This document shows positions 17,234 through 23,440 of a DNA stretch of 23,440 nucleotides, one piece after another (positions within the stretch are counted from its first letter, which is position 1; every line of letters begins with the position of its first letter). The notes beneath the pieces were generated by a model. The model saw only the letters and a program-made list of their open reading frames with translations, searched no databases and was not told the origin of the DNA. A program made the position numbers and the translations under genes. This DNA comes from JBDTNK01 sp039933775 (GTDB lineage: Bacteria > Chloroflexota > Limnocylindria > QHBO01): the NCBI GenBank assembly GCA_039933775.1, contig JBDTNK010000032.1, positions 1 through 23,440 of the forward strand. The letters are read 5' to 3'.

Positions 17234-17921
17234 CCATCCCGGCGCGCGCACGCGCCTCGGTCGGGGAGATTCGATCGTCCCGAAGTGGCTCAAGGATGCG
17301 GGGCGCCTGGCGCTGCTGCCGGTCATCCGCCTGGCGCAGGCGCTGCACCTGACGCCCAATACCGTCACCGTCATCGGCCTCCTGATCGTCGCCGGCGCGT
17401 CGCTGCTCATCTTCAACGGCCTGCTGCTGGCCGGCGCCGCCGTCCTGCTGGCGGGGTCCCTGCTCGACGCGGTCGACGGGGCGCTGGCGCGGCTGCAGGG
17501 TGGTGGCACCGCCTTCGGCAGCTTCCTGGACTCGACGCTCGACCGCGTCGGTGAGGCGATCCTGTACGCGGGAATCGTCGGCTGGTGGCTGCGCGTCGAG
17601 GCGGATCCCACGCTGCCGGTGCTGGCCGCCATCCTGGCGCTCATCGGCTCCTTCATGGTCAGCTACAGCCGCGCTCGTGCCGAGGGCATCGGCGTCTCGG
17701 CGGCGGTCGGCCTGGCGCCGCGCACGGAGCGGCTGGCGCTCGTCATCGCGGGGGTGGCCCTGGCCGGGCTCGGCTGGCCCGTCGCGCTGCTGGCCATCCT
17801 CTGGCTGATCGTGGCGCTGACAGCGGCCACCGTGGTCCAGCGCATCTGGCATGTCTGGCAAGCGACGCAGGGTCAGCCGGCCCCGTCGACATCGGTCTCC
17901 GAACACACACAGGAAAGGTGA
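17223..17921 (+). CDS. pgsA: CDP-alcohol phosphatidyltransferase, probable phosphatidylinositol-phosphate synthase
   Basis: A 232-residue inner-membrane enzyme with about six helices. The CDP-alcohol signature is complete: D82-x2-D85-G86-x2-A89-R90, eight residues, then G99-x3-D103-x3-D107. These Asp bind the two metal ions and CDP-diacylglycerol. The GGGTAFGSFLDS stretch and SYSRARAEGIG (about 146-156) resemble mycobacterial PgsA1 (PIP synthase), which uses inositol-1-phosphate. The next gene makes inositol-1-phosphate, which strongly supports this substrate; PGP or other alcohol specificity is the alternative. ATG 17223 overlaps the ArsR gene by 11 bp. Its stop lies 5 nt before the Ino1 start. 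Confidence 0.85.
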   Translation: MSASHPGARTRLGRGDSIVPKWLKDAGRLALLPVIRLAQALHLTPNTVTVIGLLIVAGASLLIFNGLLLAGAAVLLAGSLLDAVDGALARLQGGGTAFGSFLDSTLDRVGEAILYAGIVGWWLRVEADPTLPVLAAILALIGSFMVSYSRARAEGIGVSAAVGLAPRTERLALVIAGVALAGLGWPVALLAILWLIVALTAATVVQRIWHVWQATQGQPAPSTSVSEHTQER

Positions 17922-17926
17922 CATCC

Positions 17927-19162
17927 TTGGCGAAGAGCAACGGCACGCGGGCGACGAACGGCGACCGACCACACGATGGCAAGGTCCGCGTGGCGATCGT
18001 GGGCGTGGGCAACTGCGCATCGAGCCTGGTGCAGGGACGGACCTACTATGAGAAGGCCAGTGAGGACGATTTCGTCCCCGGCCTGATGCACGTCAACCTG
18101 GGCGGCTACCACGTGCGCGACATCGAGTTCGTGGCCGCCTTCGACATCGACCGCGAGAAGGTCGGCAAGGACCTGTCGGAGGCCATCTTCGCCGGACAGA
18201 ACAACACCTTCACGTTCGCCCAGGTGCCGACCACCGGCGTCACCGTCGAGCGTGGCATGACCCATGACGGGCTGGGCAAATACCTCTCCGAGGTGATCCA
18301 GAAGGCGCCGGGGCCGACCGCCGACATCGTGGGCATCCTCAAGGAGCGCCAGGTTGACGTCATGGTCAGCTATCTGCCGGTCGGCAGCGAACAGGCGACG
18401 AAGTGGTACGCCGAGCAGGCACTGCAGGCGGGCGTGGCGTTCGTCAACGCCATCCCGGTCTTCATCGGTCGCGAGCCGTACTGGCAGCGGCGCTTTGCCG
18501 AGGCCGGCCTGCCGCTCATCGGCGATGACATCAAGAGCCAGGTGGGCGCGACGATCACGCACCGCGTGCTGACGCGGCTGTTCATGGACCGCGGCGTGCG
18601 CATCGATCGGATGTACCAGCTCAACTTCGGCGGCAACACCGACTTCCTCAACATGCTCGAGCGCGAGCGCCTCGAGAGCAAGAAGATCAGCAAGACGAAC
18701 GCGGTGACCTCCATGGTCGACTACGAGCTGGCCGACGAGGACATCCACGTCGGGCCCAGCGACTACGTGCCGTGGCTCAAGGACCGCAAGTGGTGCCACA
18801 TCCGGATGGAGGGCACCACCTACGGCGACGTCCCGCTCAACCTGGAGCTCAAGCTCGAGGTGTGGGACTCCCCCAACAGCGCCGGCGTGATCACCGATGC
18901 CATCCGCTGCGCCAAGCTGGGGCTCGATCGCGGCCTGGCCGGCACGCTCGTCGCGCCGAGCAGCTACTTCATGAAGAGCCCCCCGATCCAGATCCACGAT
19001 GACATCGCCTACAACCGCGTCGAGGCCTTTATCCGCGGCGAGGACAACGAAACGCTGGTCGGCACCGAAAAGCGCGCCAAGCGCGTCCTCAAGCACGTGA
19101 CCCGCAACGCCGCCAGGGACGTGACGAAGGCAGCCGAAGCCGCGGCCGAGGCGGTTCGCTGA
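17927..19162 (+). CDS. ino1: Myo-inositol-1-phosphate synthase, actinobacterial type
   Basis: A 411-residue cytosolic NAD-dependent enzyme that converts glucose-6-phosphate to inositol-1-phosphate. The Rossmann motif VAIVGVGNCASSLVQG starts near residue 20. Further conserved blocks are VPGLMHVNLGGYHV, YLPVGSEQA, GDDIKSQVGATITHR and ERERLESKKISKT, which holds the catalytic Lys residues. These match the short actinobacterial/archaeal form (about 370 residues) and not the eukaryotic one. The N- and C-terminal extensions are polar and Ala/Lys-rich. I chose TTG 17927, eight bases after AGGAAAGG (17911-17918); GTG 17918 overlaps the upstream stop and is less likely. Placement directly after the PIP-synthase-like gene indicates substrate supply for phosphatidylinositol. 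Confidence 0.93.
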   Translation: MAKSNGTRATNGDRPHDGKVRVAIVGVGNCASSLVQGRTYYEKASEDDFVPGLMHVNLGGYHVRDIEFVAAFDIDREKVGKDLSEAIFAGQNNTFTFAQVPTTGVTVERGMTHDGLGKYLSEVIQKAPGPTADIVGILKERQVDVMVSYLPVGSEQATKWYAEQALQAGVAFVNAIPVFIGREPYWQRRFAEAGLPLIGDDIKSQVGATITHRVLTRLFMDRGVRIDRMYQLNFGGNTDFLNMLERERLESKKISKTNAVTSMVDYELADEDIHVGPSDYVPWLKDRKWCHIRMEGTTYGDVPLNLELKLEVWDSPNSAGVITDAIRCAKLGLDRGLAGTLVAPSSYFMKSPPIQIHDDIAYNRVEAFIRGEDNETLVGTEKRAKRVLKHVTRNAARDVTKAAEAAAEAVR

Positions 19163-19166
19163 TCCA

Positions 19167-20159
19167 TTGAGCGAGCAGCTCGCGGTGCAGGCGGCGCCCA
19201 CGCTGGACGAGCGCAAGCGCGAGCGCGCGATCTATGTCGCGTACCGCGTCGGCGAGTGGGTCGTCAATGCGCTGCCGCGCTGGCTCGTGCTGGCCGTGGC
19301 GGCTGCGGCCGGCAACGTGGCCTACGACGTCGCCGGCGGCAAGCGCGAGCTGGTGCGGGACAACCTCTCGCGCCCGATGCGCCTGCCGGGTGACCACCCC
19401 CGGGTGGGTCGCGCGGCGCGGCGCGCGTTCCGCGCGTATGCCAAGTACCTCGTCGACATGATGCGCATGGCGACGCTGACGCCCGAGGCAGCGGAGCGGC
19501 TGGTGCGGGTCGAGAATCCGGAGATCCTGGAGGAGGCGCGCCGCTCGGGGGGTACGGGGGTCCTCGTCTGCACGGTCCACGTCGGCGGCATGGACCTCAT
19601 CGGTCCGGCGCTGCAACGAGTGGGCGAGACCCTGAACGTGGTGGCCGATGACACGACCTACGGCCGCCTCTACGACCACCTCGCGGCGATCCGCCGCCGC
19701 AACGGGATGTTCCTCATCGGCTGGCGTTCGTTGCGCGGCCTCTTCCGCGCGCTGCGCGCCGGCGAGAATGTCGTCCTCTTCTGTGACGGCGGCTACAGGC
19801 GGGGTGACGTGCCGGTCGAGTTCTGCGGCGAGGCGACCACCTTTCCGGCCGGGCCGGCGACGCTCTCGGCGCGCACCGGCGCCGCGATGGTGCCGGCCAC
19901 CTGCCGTCGGACGCGCACCGATCACTTCGTGGCCGCCGGCATGCCTCTGATTCATGCCCGGGGCACCGATCCGGCCTCGATCCAGCGGGCCACCCAGCAA
20001 CTCGCCGACGAGCTGAGCGCGGTCATCCGCCAGGACCCGGGGCAGTGGTACATGTTCCGACCCGTCTGGCCACAGACCGATGCGGAACGTGCCGCCGCGC
20101 GAGCGGCGCTCGACGCCGCGCGGGCTGGCGAGGACTGGACGCGGCGACCTGCGTCATAG
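19167..20159 (+). CDS. LpxL/PatA-type acyltransferase, first copy
   Basis: A 330-residue membrane-associated acyltransferase of the lysophospholipid/lipid A acyltransferase superfamily. The catalytic HxxxxD motif reads HVGGMD (His138, Asp143) in VLVCTVHVGGMDLIG. The substrate-binding block FCDGGYRRGDVPVEFCGE and the family-typical PAGPATLSARTGAAMVPA follow. The C-terminal WYMFRPVWP is the usual QWYWFRPxW end. The start is TTG 19167, 4 nt after the ino1 stop; no better in-frame start exists upstream. It forms a tandem pair with the next gene but is clearly diverged (Asp in place of Glu in the motif). In an inositol-lipid operon the likely acceptor is a PI or PI-mannoside, with acyl-CoA as donor. 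Confidence 0.82.
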   Translation: MSEQLAVQAAPTLDERKRERAIYVAYRVGEWVVNALPRWLVLAVAAAAGNVAYDVAGGKRELVRDNLSRPMRLPGDHPRVGRAARRAFRAYAKYLVDMMRMATLTPEAAERLVRVENPEILEEARRSGGTGVLVCTVHVGGMDLIGPALQRVGETLNVVADDTTYGRLYDHLAAIRRRNGMFLIGWRSLRGLFRALRAGENVVLFCDGGYRRGDVPVEFCGEATTFPAGPATLSARTGAAMVPATCRRTRTDHFVAAGMPLIHARGTDPASIQRATQQLADELSAVIRQDPGQWYMFRPVWPQTDAERAAARAALDAARAGEDWTRRPAS

Positions 20160-20166
20160 TCAGCGG

Positions 20167-21060
20167 GTGCTGCTCACGTTCGGCCTGCGCCTGGCCGATG
20201 CCATCGTTTCGCGCCTTCCCGCGCGCGCTGCCTACCTGCTCGCCGACGTTGGCGGCGACGCGTGGCACCGCCTTGCGCCCCGGCGACGCGCGCTGGTGAC
20301 CGCGAACCTGGCCCGGGTCAGCCGCGCCATCGGGCGCCCCGACAGCGGCCGGCGGCTGCGGCGCCTGGTGCGGGATGCGTTCCGCGCCCACGCCCGCTAC
20401 TACGTGGAGCTGCTTCGCTATCGCACGTACGGTCCCGAGCACGTCCGCGAGCATATCGGCATCGATGACTGGGACAGGCTCGAAGGGGAGCTGCGCGGGC
20501 AGGCGACGGTCATCGCGCTCCCCCATCTCGGCAACTTCGAGCCGCTCGGCAACTTCCTGGGCCTGCACGGCCTGCCCGCCACGGCACCGATCGAAGAGAT
20601 CGAGCCACCGGGGCTGTTCGAGTTCATCATGGCCCGGCGCGCCAGCGGATCGGCGTCGGTCCAGGTCGTTCCGCTGTCACGCGCGAGGCGCCCGATGTTC
20701 GACGCGCTGCGGCGCGGCGAGATGGTGGCGCTCGTCGCGGACCGCGATATCTCCGGCGATGGCCTGCCGGTCACGCTCTTCGGACATCCGACCACGCTCC
20801 CGGCGGGACCCGCCACGCTGACCCTGCTCGGCGGGGCTCGGCTCATGACGGCGCGCGTCCTGCGCGTGGCTCCCGACCAGTTCCGCGGCAGTGGCACGTG
20901 GCTCGACGTGGAGCTGAGCGGGGATCGGCGCGCGGACATCGCGACGATGACCCAGCGCATCGCCGAGCGGTTCGAGGCGGCGATCGCCGAGGCGCCAGAG
21001 CAGTGGTGGGGCGCGTTCCAGCCCATCTGGCCGGACCTGGCCGGCGGGGACGCGTCGTGA
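20167..21060 (+). CDS. PatA-like PI mannoside acyltransferase, second copy
   Basis: A 297-residue acyltransferase of the same superfamily. The motif here is the canonical HxxxxE: HLGNFE (His120, Glu125) within VIALPHLGNFEPLGNF. LVADRDISGDGLPVTLFG and TTLPAGPATLTLL match the second conserved block, and the protein ends QWWGAFQPIWPD. It is close to mycobacterial PatA in length and motif spelling; PatA adds an acyl chain to the mannose of PIM1/PIM2 at the cytosolic face. The start is GTG 20167, 7 nt after the previous stop; an upstream in-frame ATG (20080) lies inside the previous gene and gives an Arg-rich, unlikely N-terminus. In mycobacteria patA sits between pgsA and pimA, which this locus mirrors. 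Confidence 0.82.
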   Translation: MLLTFGLRLADAIVSRLPARAAYLLADVGGDAWHRLAPRRRALVTANLARVSRAIGRPDSGRRLRRLVRDAFRAHARYYVELLRYRTYGPEHVREHIGIDDWDRLEGELRGQATVIALPHLGNFEPLGNFLGLHGLPATAPIEEIEPPGLFEFIMARRASGSASVQVVPLSRARRPMFDALRRGEMVALVADRDISGDGLPVTLFGHPTTLPAGPATLTLLGGARLMTARVLRVAPDQFRGSGTWLDVELSGDRRADIATMTQRIAERFEAAIAEAPEQWWGAFQPIWPDLAGGDAS

Positions 21061-21806
21061 GCGGGCCACGATCTGACGGCGAGCGCGGCATGGCCGACAT
21101 GCACCTGCACACGCTCTACTCCGACGGCACGGCCGGTGTCGCGGCGATCCTGGACCACGTCGAGCACGCCACGCAGCTCGATCTCATCGCGATCACCGAT
21201 CACGAGCGGATCGACGGCGCGCTGCGGGCGCGCGAGCTGCACGATGCCGGCGACTTCCGTTTCGAGCTGGTCGTCGGCGAGGAGATCACCACCCGCCGCG
21301 GCCACGTCCTGGCGCTGTTCGTGACCGAGTGCATCCCCGCCCTGCGCCCGCTGGACGAAACATTGGAGCGGATCCACGACCAGGGCGGCATTGCGATCGC
21401 GGCGCATCCGCTCGCGCTGCTCACGCCGTCGCTCGGGGCGCGATCGCTCCTGCAGCGCCACGCCGATCCGCGGCCGGAGCGGCGGCTGGACGCGATCGAG
21501 CTCGTCAATCCCTCGGCCGCGGGACGATCCCGCGCGGCGGCGCGCCGCTCGCTGAACACGGGCACGCTGCATCTGCCGGAGGTCGGCAACAGCGACGCGC
21601 ACGTCCTCGAGGGCGTGGCCACGGCCTGGACCTGGTTCCCCGGAACGAGCGCGGAGGCGTACCGTGCCGCGATCGCGGACGGCACGGTCGAGGCCGCGGG
21701 CAGCTACTGGAGCACGTGGCACAACGTGGCGGTCTACGGGCGGCAGCTCGTCGCCAAGAGCAGGCACCTGCGACACACCATCCGCCCCGACGGGGAGTGG
21801 CGATGA
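21057..21806 (+). CDS. PHP-domain metal-dependent phosphoesterase
   Basis: A 249-residue PHP-fold hydrolase. Metal-ligand motifs appear in the expected order: DMHLHTLYSDGT (HxH), AITDHERI (DH), VVGEEITT (Glu), AIAAHPLAL (His) and GNSDAHV (D-x-H). This is the TrpH/YciV-like group of trinuclear phosphoesterases, whose known members act on histidinol phosphate or 3'-5' phosphonucleotides. The start is GTG 21057, overlapping the acyltransferase stop (GTGA); its own stop overlaps the GT4 start (ATGA). Coupling on both sides inside an inositol-lipid operon makes it a candidate for dephosphorylating phosphatidylinositol-phosphate to PI. That role is inference; a nucleotide or sugar-phosphate substrate is possible. 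Confidence 0.87.
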   Translation: MSGPRSDGERGMADMHLHTLYSDGTAGVAAILDHVEHATQLDLIAITDHERIDGALRARELHDAGDFRFELVVGEEITTRRGHVLALFVTECIPALRPLDETLERIHDQGGIAIAAHPLALLTPSLGARSLLQRHADPRPERRLDAIELVNPSAAGRSRAAARRSLNTGTLHLPEVGNSDAHVLEGVATAWTWFPGTSAEAYRAAIADGTVEAAGSYWSTWHNVAVYGRQLVAKSRHLRHTIRPDGEWR

Positions 21807-22942
21807 CCTCGCGCGGCCTGCTCAAGATCGGCATCGTCAGCCCGTACGGCTATCCGCATCCCGGCGGCGTGAATGACCACGTCCGGAACCAGTACGAGGA
21901 GATGCGGCGCATGGGCCACGACGTGTGGATCATCACCAGCCGCTATGGCAAGCAACGCGAGAACGAGGGCCACATCATCCGCCTCGGAACCGGGTGGGCC
22001 TTCCCGACCAACGGCAGCGTGGGCCGCGTGACGCTGAGCTGGCGCTTCAAGCAGAAGGCGCGGGAGCTGCTCGAGGAGCAACGGTTCGACATCCTGCACT
22101 TCCACGAGCCACTCGTGCCGTTCCTGTCGCCCACGATGCTGGACCAGTCAGGGACGGTGAATATCGGGACCTTCCATGCCTTCGGTGGGTTCAGCCCCAG
22201 CTACCTCGTCGGACGGCGCTTCGCCCGCCATCTCGCGGATCGCCTGGATGGTCGGATCGCGGTCAGTGGTGCGGCGCGCCATTTCATCAACCGCTACTTT
22301 CCCGGCGATTACGAGATCATTCCGAACGGCGTGAACCTGGAGCTGTACGACAGCGCCCAGCCCTTCGAGGCGCTGCGCGACGGCACGCTGAACATCCTGT
22401 TCGTCGGTCGCTTCGAGGAGCGCAAGGGCCTGATCCATCTCCTCAAGGCGTACCACCGCCTGCGCAAGCGGCACGTCGATGCCCGACTGCTCGTCATCGG
22501 TGCGGGACCCAAGCTGCGCGAGTACCGCCGCTTTGTCGGCTACCGTCGCATCCGCGACGTCGAGTTTCTGGGTCGCGTCGATGACGAAGCCAAGGCGCGC
22601 TACTTCGCCAGCGCCGACATCTTCTGCGCGCCGAACACCGGGCAAGAGAGCTTCGGGATCGTGCTGCTCGAGGCCATGGCGGCGGGTGTGCCGATCGTCG
22701 CCAGCGATATCCACGGCTTCAAGCAGGTCGTGCAGCGCAACGTGCAGGCACTGCTCGTCGAACCCCGCAACCCGCGCGCGCTGGCCGCCGCCCTCTACAA
22801 GCTGGCCCAGGACCCCGACCTGCGGCACCGGATGGGTGAAGCGGGCCGCGAGCGGGCACAGGATTACAGCTGGCCGCGCGTCACCGAGCGCGTCGTGGAC
22901 TTCTACCACGAGACCCGCGAGCGCGTCCTCGCCGGCCGCTGA
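21803..22942 (+). CDS. pimA: GT4 glycosyltransferase, probable phosphatidylinositol mannosyltransferase
   Basis: A 379-residue GT-B enzyme, the same size as mycobacterial PimA (378). The N-terminal domain begins KIGIVSPYGYPHPGGVNDHV, like PimA's glycine-rich loop and PGGV. PTNGSVGRV (68-76) matches PimA's NGSVxR, next to its acceptor site. TFHAFGG (His125) is in the place of PimA His118. The C-terminal domain has VGRFEERKG (Arg203, Lys208, donor phosphate contacts) and the EX7E motif in GQESFGIVLLEAMAAGVP (Glu282, Glu290). It would transfer mannose from GDP-mannose to PI on the cytosolic leaflet. Other GT4 sugars or acceptors cannot be excluded. It is the last gene of the operon, coupled by ATGA overlap, and a palindromic repeat array follows. 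Confidence 0.82.
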   Translation: MTSRGLLKIGIVSPYGYPHPGGVNDHVRNQYEEMRRMGHDVWIITSRYGKQRENEGHIIRLGTGWAFPTNGSVGRVTLSWRFKQKARELLEEQRFDILHFHEPLVPFLSPTMLDQSGTVNIGTFHAFGGFSPSYLVGRRFARHLADRLDGRIAVSGAARHFINRYFPGDYEIIPNGVNLELYDSAQPFEALRDGTLNILFVGRFEERKGLIHLLKAYHRLRKRHVDARLLVIGAGPKLREYRRFVGYRRIRDVEFLGRVDDEAKARYFASADIFCAPNTGQESFGIVLLEAMAAGVPIVASDIHGFKQVVQRNVQALLVEPRNPRALAAALYKLAQDPDLRHRMGEAGRERAQDYSWPRVTERVVDFYHETRERVLAGR

Positions 22943-22968
22943 CCGCCGCCGTGGCCGGAATCCCGGGT

Positions 22969-23142
22969 GATTCACCGGTGCATCAAACGGCGGGTATCTC
23001 GTAGTAGCCGGCCGTCTCATTCATGGGTGAATCAAACGAGCCCGTTTGGCTGGGTTCGGCTCCGTTCTGGCCCGATTTCATTCACAAGTGAATACCGCGG
23101 CGGGTAACTCCGACTTCCGGGCCGTTTCATTCAGACCTGAAT
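22969..23142. repeat. Array of four spaced palindromes ATTCAnnnnTGAAT
   Basis: Four copies of a 14-bp palindrome lie at 22970-22983 (right half TGCAT), 23019-23032, 23080-23093 and 23129-23142. Start-to-start distances are 49, 61 and 49 bp. The four central bases differ in each copy (CCGG, TGGG, CAAG, GACC) while the arms are kept. Flanks are partly repeated: GGCC-CGtyTC precedes copies 2-4, ATCAAACG follows copies 1-2, and GCGGGTAwCTC occurs in both 49-bp units. Copy 2 is followed by a further hairpin, CAAACG/CGTTTG (23033-23048). The array fills the gap between two convergent genes, so a REP-like or 3'-end role is more likely than promoter control. Confidence 0.75.
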
Positions 23143-23173
23143 CGCGCGGGAATGGAACGGGTCGCTTCTGCCG

Positions 23174-23440
23174 CTACAGAGGCCGCCGCCAGGCAGCTTC
23201 GCGGCTGATCTCGACGAAGCCGGCACGCTCGTACAGGCCCAGCGCGCCCGTCGGATTTTCGGCATCGACGCCCAGGATCGCGCTCGTCAACCCGCGTTCG
23301 CGGAGCACGTCGAGCGAGCGCGCGACGAGTGCGGCGCCCAGCCCCCGACGTCGCCACGGACGCCGGACGAAGACCGAGTCGAGCCAACCGCGCTGGACGC
23401 CCAGCAGCTCGTTCTCCCGAGCATCGATGATGTTGAGCAC
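23174..23440 (-). CDS. GNAT-family N-acetyltransferase, C-terminal part (partial)
   Basis: The last 88 residues of a GNAT acyltransferase whose 5' part lies beyond the window. The acetyl-CoA-binding motif A is clear: VFVRRPWRRRGLGAALVARSL (R-x-x-G-x-G/A type), followed by LGVDAENPTGALGLYERAGF, the usual motif B with Asn and Tyr positions. Spacing resembles mycothiol-synthase-like or general small-molecule acetyltransferases; the substrate is unknown. The GTG at the window edge is probably internal. The stop TAG (23176-23174) is 31 bp from the last palindrome of the repeat array. Confidence 0.85.
   Translation of the reverse strand: MLNIIDARENELLGVQRGWLDSVFVRRPWRRRGLGAALVARSLDVLRERGLTSAILGVDAENPTGALGLYERAGFVEISREAAWRRPL

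Noticed and set aside
22969..23142. CRISPR array
   Set aside because: The repeated core is only 14 bp, palindromic with variable centres, spacers share flanking sequence and no cas gene is present.

Overview
This is a GC-rich, densely packed bacterial window with short gaps, many 1-4 nt start/stop overlaps, and a recurring TAnnnT box 8-11 nt upstream of start codons that lack a Shine-Dalgarno. The gene content fits a Chloroflexota lineage (for example Limnocylindria/Ellin6529-like). An actinobacterium or a neighbouring phylum is a real alternative, because several proteins (Ino1, the PgsA-like enzyme, the PimA-like enzyme, the OtsA variant) look actinobacterial. The taxonomy is inferred from gene style only; no rRNA or tRNA gene was seen.

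Layout. 1-74 is the 3' end of an unidentified gene, followed by a large nested hairpin. 325-1712 carries an FMN-split-barrel (PNPOx-like) protein coupled to an EamA transporter. 1737-3037 is a light/B12-type regulator (MerR + cobalamin domain, CarH/LitR-like) divergent from a small DUF378 membrane protein; the gap between them holds a promoter and CarH-like 11-bp repeats. 3109-4494 is an SRPBCC + atypical SDR fusion.

4623-10635 is nuoJKLMN, the membrane arm of complex I without nuoA-I, and otsA follows 3 nt after nuoN. otsB faces otsA across a structured convergent gap. Then come a sortase-fold protein whose catalytic Cys is replaced by Ser, and a leftward, overlapping operon of an ABC ATPase with a ruined P-loop, a six-TM partner and a DHA2-type MFS exporter.

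16868-22942 is a rightward, tightly coupled operon: ArsR-type regulator, phosphatidylinositol-phosphate-synthase-like CDP-alcohol phosphotransferase, inositol-1-phosphate synthase, two LpxL/PatA-type acyltransferases, a PHP phosphoesterase and a PimA-like GT4. Together they read as a route from glucose-6-phosphate through inositol-1-phosphate, PI-phosphate and PI to an acylated PI mannoside-like glycolipid. The PHP enzyme sits where the PI-phosphate phosphatase step is needed. This is the most notable system in the window. The last region is a convergent gap with four regularly spaced copies of a 14-bp palindrome (ATTCAnnnnTGAAT), followed by the 3' part of a GNAT acetyltransferase on the minus strand.

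Non-coding stretches: 75-324 (250 bp) holds the hairpin and nothing else convincing; 4495-4622 holds a -10-like box and the nuoJ leader; 22943-23173 holds the repeat array. No IS element, CRISPR array or RNA gene was recognised.
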